Positions 55,041-63,713 of a stretch of 64,000 nucleotides of DNA are shown here, in pieces. Position 1 is the stretch's first letter, and each line of letters starts with the position of its first letter. The translations under genes were made by a program, and so were the position numbers. This DNA comes from Pseudarthrobacter equi (lineage in GTDB: Bacteria; Actinomycetota; Actinomycetes; Actinomycetales; Micrococcaceae), in the NCBI RefSeq assembly GCF_900105535.1, contig NZ_LT629779.1, positions 2,666,001-2,730,000 on the forward strand, given 5' to 3'. Below the pieces are notes generated by a model. It saw only the letters and a program-made list of their open reading frames with translations. It was not told where the DNA came from and did not search any database.

Positions 55041-55511
55041 ATGACCGACAAGAACATGGTGCCCGAAGCTGAAATCCTCGATACCGACGAATGCTGGCGC
55101 TTGCTGGAGAACACGAGCGTGGGCCGCCTCGCCGTGGTTGTTGATGGCCAGCCGGACGTCTTCCCAGTGAGCTTCAAGCCCGACGGCGGCGGCCTGCTGT
55201 TCCGCACCGGCAGCGGAACCAAGCTCGATGCCATGGAAGCGAACTCGTTGGTTGCCCTCGAAGCTGACAGCGTCAGCGGCGAGTTCGGGCTGGCATGGAG
55301 TGTTGTGGTCAAGGGCAAGGCAGTCCAGGACGATGCCCCGGGTGGGTCGCTCAACGACACCCGCCGCGGGCTATTTCCGTGGCAGGGTGTGGGCCAGGAG
55401 CACCTGATCCGCATCGTTCCCCAGTCGGTGACCGGCAGGAAGTTCACCCTGTCCGCAACAGGCACCTGGCGGACGGCGCTGGACGACGCCACCCGGGCAG
55501 GGCTCGAATAG
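55041..55511 (+). CDS. Pyridoxamine 5'-phosphate oxidase-like (PPOX) FMN-binding-fold protein
   Basis: 156 aa. TSVGRLAVVVDGQPDVFPVS, GLLFRTGSGTKLDAMEANSL, LAWSVVVKGKAV and SVTGRKFTLSATGTW; clearly a paralogue of 54435-54905, which is transcribed away from it. It has a leaderless ATG after TAGGAT. The two promoters are divergent, each with its own box within the 135-bp gap. It is followed by the box and start of the GyrI-like gene. Confidence 0.9.
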   Translation: MTDKNMVPEAEILDTDECWRLLENTSVGRLAVVVDGQPDVFPVSFKPDGGGLLFRTGSGTKLDAMEANSLVALEADSVSGEFGLAWSVVVKGKAVQDDAPGGSLNDTRRGLFPWQGVGQEHLIRIVPQSVTGRKFTLSATGTWRTALDDATRAGLE

Positions 55512-55550
55512 CCGCATGCGCCTGGCGGCCCTTGCGTGGTCACAGCTTTA

Positions 55551-55564
55551 GGGGCCTAAGGCCC
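55551..55564 (+). promoter_or_regulatory. Candidate DevR/DosR-type box for the GyrI-like gene
   Basis: GGGGCCTAAGGCCC matches the DosR core at 11 of 14 and is close to a perfect palindrome. The centre is 43.5 bp before the ATG at 55601. CACCAT at 55589-55594 is a weak -10, 6 nt before the ATG. Confidence 0.55.
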
Positions 55565-55600
55565 TGACGGGCCCGGCAGCGTACGCGGCACCATGGTGCC

Positions 55601-56101
55601 ATGAACAGCTCCAGCACCAACGGCGACGCCGGCCTGCCGCCCCGGAGAGTGCACCTCGCAGAGCAGCCGGTCGCCGTCGTCCGTGAACAGGTCCGCATGG
55701 ATGCGCTCCCGGCGTTCTTCGGCCGGGCCTTCGGCACCGTCCTGGCGGCAGCGCAGCGGCAGGGAGCCACCCCGGCCGGGCCGCCTTTCGCGCGCTACCA
55801 CGGCATGCCCGGCGAAACCGTGGACGTGGAGGCCGGGTTCCCCATCACCGGCACGTTCACCACGGCCGATGGCGTCTTGGCCGGAACGTTGCCTGAGACC
55901 GATGCCCTGGAAGCGATCCACACGGGCCCCTATGACACCCTCCGGCAAACCTACGGAGCCATCCATCAGCAGATGCAGGCGGACGGGCTCACCCCGTCCG
56001 ACAGCATGTGGGAGTACTACCTCAGCGACCCGGAGAAGGAACCGGACCCGGACACGTGGGAGACCAGGATCATTTGGCCTGTTGCCGACCGGACAGGCTA
56101 G
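55601..56101 (+). CDS. GyrI-like (effector-binding domain) protein
   Basis: 166 aa. VHLAEQPVAVVREQVRMDAL, FARYHGMPGETVDVEAGFPI, HTGPYDTLRQTYGAIHQQM and SMWEYYLSDPEKEPDPDTW are hallmarks of the GyrI/SOUL-like small-molecule-binding fold. It has no DNA-binding domain, so it may bind or hydrolyse a small compound. It is followed 5 bp later by the DUF4386-like membrane protein. Confidence 0.88.
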   Translation: MNSSSTNGDAGLPPRRVHLAEQPVAVVREQVRMDALPAFFGRAFGTVLAAAQRQGATPAGPPFARYHGMPGETVDVEAGFPITGTFTTADGVLAGTLPETDALEAIHTGPYDTLRQTYGAIHQQMQADGLTPSDSMWEYYLSDPEKEPDPDTWETRIIWPVADRTG

Positions 56102-56106
56102 CTGCC

Positions 56107-56862
56107 ATGCCCCGCATCCCATCAGCTGCCGTGAACCACCGCGCCGCAGGCACCGGCCGGGAGTGGAAACCCCTGTTCGTCTGCGCAGGGGTGGCGGCAA
56201 TCCTCTACGTGGTCCTGCTGATCACGGCACTGGTCCTGGACTTCGCCGCGCCGCCCCCGGTGGATGGCGGCGCCGAAACGCTGGAGTTCATTGCCGGGCA
56301 CAAGGCGGCCTATGTTGCCGAGCAGATCCTGTGGATCCTGCCGAACATCCTCGCCGTACTGGTCTTCGCCGCGCTCTTCGTGGCCGTACTCCCCACGCAG
56401 AAAAGCCTCAGCGTGGTGGCGCTGGCGGCCGGCGCCCTTCCGTGGGCGCTGTTCCTGGCCGTTCCGGTCAGCAGCCGCGGCTCACTCAACCTGGTCTACC
56501 ACAGTGACCGCTACATGGCCGCGTCCACAGCTGAGGGCCGGAGGATGTTCGCCACCGCCGCTGAAGCCATCATTGCCGAAAACAACACCCCCGCACTCGT
56601 CGGTGCATTGTCGGCCGTGGGCATCCTCCTCATGGCCATCGCGATGGGCCGCTCGCCGTCCGGGCAGTTCCCCCGCTGGGTTGCGTGGTTGGGCATGGCC
56701 ACCGGGGCGCTGGGCGTCGCCAGTGAAATCCTGCGCTACGCCGTGCCGGAATTCTATTGGGGTTACGGCATACTGCTGTGGGCGTGGTTTGTTGCCACCG
56801 GCATTGCGCTGATCCGGATGCCGGTCCCCGCCGAACAGCACCGCGCACCCGCGGAGCCCTAG
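56107..56862 (+). CDS. DUF4386-like membrane protein
   Basis: 251 aa with about six hydrophobic segments, e.g. FVCAGVAAILYVVLLITAL, LPNILAVLVFAALFVAVL and LLWAWFVATGIALI. The Tyr/Ser-rich loop HSDRYMAASTAEGRRMFATA lies between helices 3 and 4. The pattern resembles DUF4386; no catalytic motif. ATG 56107 is 5 bp after the GyrI-like stop, so they form an operon. Its TAG shares CTAG with the stop of the convergent DUF1003 gene. Confidence 0.72.
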   Translation: MPRIPSAAVNHRAAGTGREWKPLFVCAGVAAILYVVLLITALVLDFAAPPPVDGGAETLEFIAGHKAAYVAEQILWILPNILAVLVFAALFVAVLPTQKSLSVVALAAGALPWALFLAVPVSSRGSLNLVYHSDRYMAASTAEGRRMFATAAEAIIAENNTPALVGALSAVGILLMAIAMGRSPSGQFPRWVAWLGMATGALGVASEILRYAVPEFYWGYGILLWAWFVATGIALIRMPVPAEQHRAPAEP

Positions 56863-57296
56863 GAGCGGACCCCGCCCTCCGGCGTCGTACCCCGCTGATT
56901 CAGGAGCGTCCGCAGCTCCTCCAGCAACTCAAGCTGCTGGCTGTTGATGGCCATCAGCCGGTCGATTTCCCCTTTCGACTGCATGTCCGTCTCAAGGTCG
57001 TGCCGTGCCATGGCTGCCGCAATCGCATCCTGCCGTTTGGCGGCAATGAGGAGGATGGCCCCCTGCAGGCCCGCCAGCATGGAGAGGAAGAGGTTCAGGA
57101 GGATATACGGGTACGGATCCCAGGCAGTGGCCGTCAGCAGATAGGTATTCACGGCAGCCCATGCCGCCATGAAGGCCATGAAGAGACCCACAAATGTCCA
57201 GCTGCCCATCCCGTTCCGGAGGACGTCCGCCGCCCGCTCGCCCCGGCTAAGGCCCTCTTTGTGCCGGGCGTGCCACGTAGTTCTGCGCTCGCTCAT
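56859..57296 (-). CDS. DUF1003 membrane protein
   Basis: 145 aa. MGSWTFVGLFMAFMAAWAAV, WDPYPYILLNLFLSMLAGLQ and ILLIAAKRQD are the DUF1003 signature, with two membrane helices and a C-terminal helical tail. The function is unknown; members often occur beside stress and ion-transport genes. Confidence 0.88.
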   Translation of the reverse strand: MSERRTTWHARHKEGLSRGERAADVLRNGMGSWTFVGLFMAFMAAWAAVNTYLLTATAWDPYPYILLNLFLSMLAGLQGAILLIAAKRQDAIAAAMARHDLETDMQSKGEIDRLMAINSQQLELLEELRTLLNQRGTTPEGGVRS

Positions 57297-57392
57297 GAGC
57301 CAAGGGTATGCGGCCGCGGCAACAAATAGCCCGGCTTTTGGCGGCGACAGATCGCGCCCGGGACGCCGGTCCCCGGCCGAGCCTCCCCAGCG

Positions 57393-58886
57393 TCAGAAAC
57401 TGGAAGAACTTCCGGAGCCCGAGAAGCTGCCGCCGCTGCTTCCGTAACCAGTGGTGGTGCTTCCGCCGCCGCCCCGCGCGGAGTTGACACTGTTGAGGCC
57501 GGTGTTGAGTCCCGAGCTGAAGGCCGCGACGTTGAAGAAGTGGTAGGACGGGTAGACGGTTCCCAGGATGCTGGGCTCATAGGTCCGGCGCTGGCTGCGC
57601 CCCAGGCCGTCCTGGGCAGCCTCCATCTGCTCGCGCATCAGTTTCGCTTCGCGTTCGTTCTTCGCGAAGCCGGCTATCACCGTTGCGGCGTGGTTCTCCA
57701 GGAGCCCCGCCAGCCTGCTGCGTGCCTCGTTGAGGCGGTCCAGCGCCGTTTCGGGGGTGATCCGTTCCTCGGCCAGTTCCGCGGTCCAACCCTCGATGTC
57801 CCGCAGGCTGTGGTCCCGGAAAGACCGCAGTGCCGCCGCGGTGGCCGAGTCCCCCTGCCCGTGGTGCTTGGTCAGCAGCTGCTCCAGCCCGGACAGGTCG
57901 CTGCGGAAGGGCGCGAGTTGCCGGTCCCAGGCGGCAGGCCAGGTGGCGGCCCGGTTGAGGAAGGCGTTCGTGTCCGCGATGACGTCATCGAGTGCATCGA
58001 GTTCGGTGGCGGCATCTGCGTATTCGCGGGTGATTTTGAGGTTCCCGCGCCGGCCCAGTGAGCGTTGGCTGAGCGCGTGCACCCTGTTGGAAAGATCGGT
58101 GGCCGCGGTGTACCGGTTCAGGAACGTGCGGTGCTTTTCCAGGACCTGGCTGCCGTAGCGGGAGGATTCCGGGATGGTGCCGGCGTTGAGCTCCGTGACG
58201 TCCAGGTCCATGCTGACGCTGGCGTAGCTCCGGTCTCCGCGTTCAATCTCTTTGCGGCTGGCGGACCTGGTCACAGTGCGCACGATCAGCCAGGCGCCGG
58301 CGCCGAGGGCGGCGATCCCGCCGGTGACCCAGGCTGTTATTAGGAAGGCAGCCGACTGGTACCACGGCTGGTTGATCAGCTGCGCGGCACGCCGGATCCC
58401 GGCGATGGTGCCGTCCGTCCACTGGGCGTCCCGGAACAGTTCCTTGGTGGCGTCCTGGATGTCGCTGCGCTGCTCGAGCGACACCTTGCGGTCTTCACCC
58501 ATGTACGTCCCCACGTGGCGGCCCACGGGGTCCAGGGCAAAGATGAACAGCCCGTCCGCCCACTTCTGCCCGTCTGCGCTGATCCATTCCGGATGCTCGG
58601 AGCGGGCGAACCGCAGCACTTCCTCGTTGAGGTTGTCTTCGGCCCGCCCGTTGTAGGTGTAAAGCGCAACGGTGGTGGGCTCGTGGAAGTCAATTGATTC
58701 AACAGCCGGGACCAGGGTGTTCCGGTCAAGCACTCCGGCGGTGTCCTCAACCACCACGGATGACGGCGGAACCGCGAGCGCCGGGGCTGCGGTGCCGAGC
58801 ATCAGCGCGGCCAGGAACAGCAGCAAGCCCGCCATCCTTGGCACGGCTTCCCGGCGCCGGGAAGTGTCGTTTATTGTCAGCGGCAT
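57393..58886 (-). CDS. TPM-domain secreted/membrane protein (DUF5129-like)
   Basis: 497 aa. Signal peptide or anchor GLLLFLAALMLGTAAPALA, then a TPM domain (about 45-190) with VVEDTAGVLDRNTLVPAVE and DGLFIFALDP, a membrane helix (FLITAWVTGGIAALGAGAWLI), a helical region with coiled-coil character and a Gly/Ser-rich tail ending SGSGSSSSF. TPM proteins are linked to photosystem or envelope maintenance elsewhere; the role here is unknown. The ATG at 58886 (MPLTINDTS) is chosen; the frame extends upstream through the regulatory gap. Confidence 0.78.
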   Translation of the reverse strand: MPLTINDTSRRREAVPRMAGLLLFLAALMLGTAAPALAVPPSSVVVEDTAGVLDRNTLVPAVESIDFHEPTTVALYTYNGRAEDNLNEEVLRFARSEHPEWISADGQKWADGLFIFALDPVGRHVGTYMGEDRKVSLEQRSDIQDATKELFRDAQWTDGTIAGIRRAAQLINQPWYQSAAFLITAWVTGGIAALGAGAWLIVRTVTRSASRKEIERGDRSYASVSMDLDVTELNAGTIPESSRYGSQVLEKHRTFLNRYTAATDLSNRVHALSQRSLGRRGNLKITREYADAATELDALDDVIADTNAFLNRAATWPAAWDRQLAPFRSDLSGLEQLLTKHHGQGDSATAAALRSFRDHSLRDIEGWTAELAEERITPETALDRLNEARSRLAGLLENHAATVIAGFAKNEREAKLMREQMEAAQDGLGRSQRRTYEPSILGTVYPSYHFFNVAAFSSGLNTGLNSVNSARGGGGSTTTGYGSSGGSFSGSGSSSSF

Positions 58887-59006
58887 CCGTGACCCCCATC
58901 GAAGTTGTCCTGGTCCATTCGTATCAGCGGGCAACACTCCTGACCAGCGGGAACAGAACTTCCGGGCGCTGGGTTCAAGGGTCACCCGGATCATCCCGCG
59001 ATTCCA

Positions 59007-59020
59007 GGGTCCTTGGTCCC
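59007..59020 (-). promoter_or_regulatory. Candidate DevR/DosR-type box in the TPM/ADH gap
   Basis: GGGTCCTTGGTCCC matches the DosR core at 11 of 14. A minus-strand start at 58971, with GACCCT in the -10 position, would serve the TPM-domain gene. The 329 bp between 58887 and 59215 hold no gene, only this box and the next. Confidence 0.45.
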
Positions 59021-59059
59021 GCAGCATCGCCGGGGGTGCAGGACAGGGTCCGGGATCCC

Positions 59060-59073
59060 GGGTCCTAAGACCC
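59060..59073 (+). promoter_or_regulatory. Candidate DevR/DosR-type box for the alcohol dehydrogenase
   Basis: GGGTCCTAAGACCC, with inverted ends GGGTC and GACCC, matches the DosR core at 11 of 14. CATGAT (59097-59102) is in the -10 position for a start near 59109, giving a leader of about 107 nt before the ATG at 59216. Confidence 0.5.
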
Positions 59074-59215
59074 TTTCCGCGGAAGAACCGGTCTTCCATG
59101 ATTAAGGCCCGTGACGCGTCCTGTTCCGCAGGCAAGGAGGGGCGCGGCGCAGGCAGGCCGTGCATCGGCGCACCACCACGCGATTCGGTAACGCACCCAA
59201 CAGCAAGGACCAGAG

Positions 59216-60271
59216 ATGAAAGCGCTTGTCTACGGCGGCCCCGGAAAGAAGTCCTGGACGGAGGTACCGGATCCGGCCATCCGGAACCCCGGCGACGCGA
59301 TTGTCAGGGTGGACACCACCACGATCTGCGGGACGGACCTCCATATCCTCAAGGGTGATGTGCCCGCTGTGCAGGAGGGCCGGATCCTTGGGCACGAAGG
59401 CGTCGGCACCATCACGGAGGTCGGTTCGTCCGTCACCAGCCTCAAGCCCGGGGACCGGGTGATCATCTCCTGCATCAAATCCTGCGGCCACTGCGCCAAC
59501 TGCAAAACAGGCCTGTATTCGCACTGCCTCGGTGACGAGGGCGCCCCGGGCATCGGCTGGATCTTCGGCCACCTGATTGACGGGACGCAGGCGGAGTACG
59601 TCCGGGTGCCGTATGCGGAGAATTCGCTGCACCTGCTGCCGGCCGGGGTCAGCGATGAGCAGGCCGTCATGCTCTCGGACATCTTCCCCACGGGTTTCGA
59701 AATCGGTGTCCAGTACGGCCGGGTGAAGCCCGGCGATACCGTGGCTGTGGTGGGGGCAGGACCGGTGGGGCTGGCGGCAATTGCCACCGCCGGGCTTTAC
59801 GGGGCCGCCGGCATCATCGCTGTGGACCTGGACCGGAACCGGCTGGAGCAATCCCGAAGCTTTGGTGCGACTCAGGTGGTGGTGTCCTCAGACGCCGACT
59901 GGAAGAGCCAGGTACTCGCGCACACGGACGGGCTGGGCGTGGACGTGGCCATCGAAGCCGTGGGGATTCCCGCCACGTTCGACATGTGCACCGAAATTGT
60001 CCGCCCGGGCGGCAACGTGGCCAACGTGGGCGTGCACGGCAAACCGGTGGAGCTGCACCTGGAACGGCTGTGGATCCAGAACATCAATATCAGCATGGGC
60101 CTCGTCAATGCCAACACCACCCCCATGCTCCTGCGGCTTGTGGCCCAGAAGAAGCTGCCTGCGGAGAAGTTTGCCACCCACCACTTCAGCTTCGACCAGT
60201 TCATGGACGCGTACGAAACGTTCAGCCGGGCGGCCGAGACACAGGCCCTGAAGGTGGTCATTACGCGTTGA
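59216..60271 (+). CDS. Zinc-dependent alcohol dehydrogenase family protein
   Basis: 351 aa MDR-type. Catalytic zinc ligands in ICGTDLHI and GHEGVG; structural zinc lobe SCGHCANCKTGLYSHC with four Cys; Rossmann motif VVGAGPVGLAA. It is close to the class-III-like or threonine-dehydrogenase-like bacterial ADHs. It could reoxidise NADH by reducing an aldehyde under low oxygen, which fits the surrounding regulon, by inference. A short caaggac SD precedes the ATG. A hairpin follows the gene. Confidence 0.92.
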   Translation: MKALVYGGPGKKSWTEVPDPAIRNPGDAIVRVDTTTICGTDLHILKGDVPAVQEGRILGHEGVGTITEVGSSVTSLKPGDRVIISCIKSCGHCANCKTGLYSHCLGDEGAPGIGWIFGHLIDGTQAEYVRVPYAENSLHLLPAGVSDEQAVMLSDIFPTGFEIGVQYGRVKPGDTVAVVGAGPVGLAAIATAGLYGAAGIIAVDLDRNRLEQSRSFGATQVVVSSDADWKSQVLAHTDGLGVDVAIEAVGIPATFDMCTEIVRPGGNVANVGVHGKPVELHLERLWIQNINISMGLVNANTTPMLLRLVAQKKLPAEKFATHHFSFDQFMDAYETFSRAAETQALKVVITR

Positions 60272-60293
60272 AGTCCGCCGGACAGGACATGCA

Positions 60294-60333
60294 AGAAACG
60301 CCGCGGCCCGTGGGAACGGACCGCGGCGTTTCA
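60294..60333. terminator. Hairpin between the convergent ADH and flotillin genes
   Basis: A 13-bp stem with one mismatch (aaacgccgcgg... / ...ccgcggcgttt) and a loop of about 10 nt, ending in TTT on either strand. It is probably a weak bidirectional terminator. Confidence 0.65.
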
Positions 60334-60346
60334 GGGATGGCGGTGT

Positions 60347-61879
60347 TTAGTCCTGCCCGGGGCCGCGCGGTGTGGCCTGGTCCGGGGACTTGCCGTTGCC
60401 GGCTGAACCAACCGAGGTTGTGGCCGCCGCTGGCTGGCCGAATCCCTTCAGCATCTGGATGACGTCAAATCCAGTGGTGTCCTTGAGCAGCTGGGCGGTT
60501 TCGTGGACACCTGAGGAAACGTTCCTGCTCACCTGCCCGGCGCCGTCGTTCGAGATGACCGTCATGTTGCTGATGGCACCCATCGGGGCCGCGATTTCCT
60601 TGGCGATGGACGGCAGTACTTCCAGCAGCTTGTTCAGGATGGCTGCCTCGTTGAACTCGCTGTACGCCTTGGCCTGGGCTTCGATAGCCTCTGCCTCGGC
60701 CTTGCCCCGCAGCCCGATGACGTCTGCTTCGGCGATACCCTGCGATTTGGTGACTTCCGCCTCGGCCAGGCCACGGATCTTGTTGATCTCCGTTTCCGCG
60801 TTGCCCTTGGCGGTGTTGGCGGCAGCCAGCGCCTGGGCTTCCACCTCGTTGCCGGCGGCCCGCAGTTTCCGGGTCTCCAGCTCGGCGGCTGCCTCCACCT
60901 TGGTGGCTTCGGAGATCCGGGTACGGCGGGAAAGATCAGCTGCGGCTTCCGTTTCCACCTTGTACTTGGCGGCGTCGGCGGGCTTGCGGACCTCAATGTC
61001 GAGTTCCTTTTCACGGAGTTCCGCCTGGCGTGCCACCACCTGCTGGTTTTTCAGGATGATGGCTTCCTGCTGGTCAGCCTGGGCCAGCGGGCCGGCAGCG
61101 TCGGCCTCAGCCTGGCGGGCATCGGTTTCCTGCTTGAGTTCAGCGCGGCGGAGCGCCAGCTTCTGCTCAGCCTCAGCCGTCTTCTGGTCCGCAAGGGCTT
61201 TTGCCTCAGCAGCCTCGCGCTGTGAATTGGCCTCGGCGATGCTCGCGTTGCGGGCCACCAGCGCGGCTTCGGGACGCCCCAGGTTCTTCAGGTAGCCGCC
61301 GGTATCGTCCACGGACTTGATCTGGAACGTGTCGATCACCAGGCCCTGGTTGGTCATGGAGTGTTCAGCTTCCTCCTTGACCGAGGCCGCGAACTGCGCG
61401 CGGTCCTTGATGATCGCGTCAACGCTCAGAGTGCCAACGATCGAGCGCAGTGAGCCGGACAGCGTCTCCTGCGTGTAGTGGTCGATGGCGTCCTGCTGGT
61501 CCAGGAACCGCTGCGCGGCCTTGCGGACCGAGACCTTGTCGCCCCCGACCTTGACCTGGGCAACACCTGTCAGCTTGAGCTGGATGCCGTTGTTGGAAAT
61601 CGCCTCGATGGTCACCTCAACCTGGCGTGAGGACAGCGAGATGTGGCTGACGCGCTCGGTGATGGGATTGACGAACGCCCTGTTGTTGATGATGACCCTC
61701 GACTGGTCATCGGAGGTTTCGTTCGTGGTGTTCGGATCGCTCTTGCCGGTAATCAGCATCGCCTCGTTGGGCTTCGCGAACCGGATGCTCTTGGTATAGA
61801 AAATGAATCCCGCGATGAGCAGCAGCACCACTGCTGCTCCGGCGATCAAAACGATCACCATGGTTCCCCCAATAATCAT
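60347..61879 (-). CDS. Flotillin-like SPFH/band 7 protein
   Basis: 510 aa. N-terminal membrane segment VIVLIAGAAVVLLLIAGFIFY, SPFH domain (about 30-200: NPITERVSHISLSSRQVEVT, DTFQIKSVDDTGGYL) and a long coiled coil of Ala/Glu/Lys repeats (about 210-420; AEAEVTKSQGIAEADVIGLR). It organises membrane microdomains. Starts at 61879 and 61861 are both possible; ggggag precedes the first closely. It is convergent with the ADH gene. Confidence 0.92.
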   Translation of the reverse strand: MIIGGTMVIVLIAGAAVVLLLIAGFIFYTKSIRFAKPNEAMLITGKSDPNTTNETSDDQSRVIINNRAFVNPITERVSHISLSSRQVEVTIEAISNNGIQLKLTGVAQVKVGGDKVSVRKAAQRFLDQQDAIDHYTQETLSGSLRSIVGTLSVDAIIKDRAQFAASVKEEAEHSMTNQGLVIDTFQIKSVDDTGGYLKNLGRPEAALVARNASIAEANSQREAAEAKALADQKTAEAEQKLALRRAELKQETDARQAEADAAGPLAQADQQEAIILKNQQVVARQAELREKELDIEVRKPADAAKYKVETEAAADLSRRTRISEATKVEAAAELETRKLRAAGNEVEAQALAAANTAKGNAETEINKIRGLAEAEVTKSQGIAEADVIGLRGKAEAEAIEAQAKAYSEFNEAAILNKLLEVLPSIAKEIAAPMGAISNMTVISNDGAGQVSRNVSSGVHETAQLLKDTTGFDVIQMLKGFGQPAAATTSVGSAGNGKSPDQATPRGPGQD

Positions 61880-62015
61880 TTCTCCCCTTATTCACATGTT
61901 GAATTTCTCCAGTCACTTTACGTGCCAAAGCCTGCGGAGTGAATCCTGCCGGTGTGGCGGCCGGTAGAGTCCTGCGCTTCAGAGCCGCCGACCAGGACGT
62001 ACGACGGCGGGCGGG

Positions 62016-62825
62016 CTAGCGGATGCCAGCAGTACGCAGGGTCCGCGCCAGTTCCGCGGCCGCAGATTGCAGGGTCGCCACCGTCCCGACGAGGACGTCG
62101 TCGGTGGCCAGTTCGACAGGAATCGAACAGCTCATCGCATCCGTTCCCGGAATGCGGTACGGGACCACGACGCTGACGCAGCAGAGCCCCACGGTATTCT
62201 GCTCCCATTCCACCGCGTGCCCTGTCTTCCGGAATTCGGCCAGTTCAGTTTGCAGGGCATCGAAGCCAGTCACTGTCTTGGGCGTCAATTGCGTGTAAGG
62301 GCCCGGTCCAAGCCGCTGCAGCACCTCATCGTCGGTGTACTCCGAGAGAATCGCCTTGCCCAGCGCCGTCACCTGTGCAGGCAGCTTGCGGCCAACGCGC
62401 GACGAGAGCCGGCGGCGGTCCACCGCCTGGCGCGTCGCCAGGTAGATAACGTCGGAGCGGTCCAGCCGGGCATAGTGCGTGGTGAAGCTGGTTGCATTGC
62501 GCACTTTTTCGAGAATGCCGGAGACGTGCTCCATGACGGGATCCCGGTCAAGGTAGGCCGTGCCGCATAGCAGCGCGTGCGTGCCGATCCGGTAGGCGCC
62601 TTCCGGGGTCTGCTCGATCCAGTTCAGTTCAAGCAGCGTCAGCAGGAGCCAGTGCAGGCTGGAGCGGGGGTACCCCGTCAGCTTGAAGATCTCCGCCGTG
62701 GTCAGCGGCTGTGGAGCTGCCGCCACGAGTTCGAGGATCGCTATGGTCCGCTCCGCGGACTTGACCAGTTTCACGTCCCCGGCCGTTCCGTTGGCGGAAC
62801 CGGACGGTGCTTCCAGCGGTGACAT
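62016..62825 (-). CDS. IclR-family transcriptional regulator
   Basis: 269 aa. N-terminal winged helix (VKSAERTIAILELVAAAPQPLTTAEI, GYPRSSLHWLLLTL) and a C-terminal IclR ligand domain (VGRKLPAQVTALGKAILSEY, VGLCCVSVVVPYRIPG). It likely controls the neighbouring uronate and transport genes, possibly through the palindromes at 63726 or 63773. The ATG at 62825 has ggaagggg upstream and is preferred over a GTG at 62846. Confidence 0.88.
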   Translation of the reverse strand: MSPLEAPSGSANGTAGDVKLVKSAERTIAILELVAAAPQPLTTAEIFKLTGYPRSSLHWLLLTLLELNWIEQTPEGAYRIGTHALLCGTAYLDRDPVMEHVSGILEKVRNATSFTTHYARLDRSDVIYLATRQAVDRRRLSSRVGRKLPAQVTALGKAILSEYTDDEVLQRLGPGPYTQLTPKTVTGFDALQTELAEFRKTGHAVEWEQNTVGLCCVSVVVPYRIPGTDAMSCSIPVELATDDVLVGTVATLQSAAAELARTLRTAGIR

Positions 62826-62865
62826 CACTACTTCCCCTTCCGCCACAGCCCCGGCGCGCGGCGGT

Positions 62866-63699
62866 TCACTTCGCGGCCAGGTGCGGGTAGTTATCCATGC
62901 CTACTTTATGGCCATCAGTGGCCCAGAAGCCGCCAAGCAGGCCCGCCCACGTGTCACCGGCCGCAGCATCCACCTCACCGGCGAAAGCCTCCGCATCGTC
63001 GCGGGGCTCGAACCCGATGGCCCGGCCGGCGGCAAGACTGGCCCAGCCGCGGGTATTGGCGGATACGGCCCACACCACGTGGTGGCCGGGAGCGCCACGG
63101 TCATTCAACGTGGCTTCCACCAGGCGGTACGAGTCAGCCGGGGACAACCAGGAGCCCAGGGTCCTGAGGTTGCCCGGACGGTCACCGCCGGTGCCGATCC
63201 TGGCGCTGACCACCTTCATGCCGTATTTGTCCGCATACAGGCTGCCGAGCGCCTCCACCGCCGCTTTGCTGACGCCATAGTAGGTGTCGGGGCGCGGGAT
63301 CAGGACCGTGTCATTCGCCGCATCGGCCGTCGGATGGAAGCCCACGGCGTGGGTGGAACTCGCCAGCAGGACGCGTTCGACGCCGTTGAGCCGCGCCGCC
63401 TCCAGGGTCACCTGGGTGCCGGTGATGTTCGTCGCCACCAGTTCAGCCCATTCCTTCTCCCGGTGCAGCCCGCCGAGGTGGATCACGGCAGAGACGCCGG
63501 CCAGCGCAGCACGCATAAAGTCAGGATCGGCCACCGAGCCCACGTAAACAGTCTCGCTGGGTGCGGGATCCGCGGCCTCCGCCAGGTCCAGCAGGCGGAC
63601 CGTATGGCCGGCTTCCACCAGGTAGGGCCGCAGCAGTGTTGCCATCATTCCGGCCCCGCCGGTGAGGGCGATGATCTGGGGTTTGGGTGCTGCGGGCAA
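62866..63699 (-). CDS. NAD(P)-dependent epimerase/dehydrogenase, uronate-dehydrogenase-like
   Basis: 277 aa extended SDR. Cofactor motif LTGGAGMMATLL, Ser in LLASSTHAVG, active site YYGVSKAAVE (YxxxK), and the substrate-region RIGTGGDRPGNLRTL. This pattern resembles Udh, which oxidises D-galacturonate or D-glucuronate to the aldaro-lactone. The TTG start is set by GGAGGAAT just upstream. It is 40 bp upstream of iclR in the same direction, and divergent from the solute-binding protein. Confidence 0.82.
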   Translation of the reverse strand: MPAAPKPQIIALTGGAGMMATLLRPYLVEAGHTVRLLDLAEAADPAPSETVYVGSVADPDFMRAALAGVSAVIHLGGLHREKEWAELVATNITGTQVTLEAARLNGVERVLLASSTHAVGFHPTADAANDTVLIPRPDTYYGVSKAAVEALGSLYADKYGMKVVSARIGTGGDRPGNLRTLGSWLSPADSYRLVEATLNDRGAPGHHVVWAVSANTRGWASLAAGRAIGFEPRDDAEAFAGEVDAAAGDTWAGLLGGFWATDGHKVGMDNYPHLAAK

Positions 63700-63713
63700 G
63701 ATTCCTCCGACGG

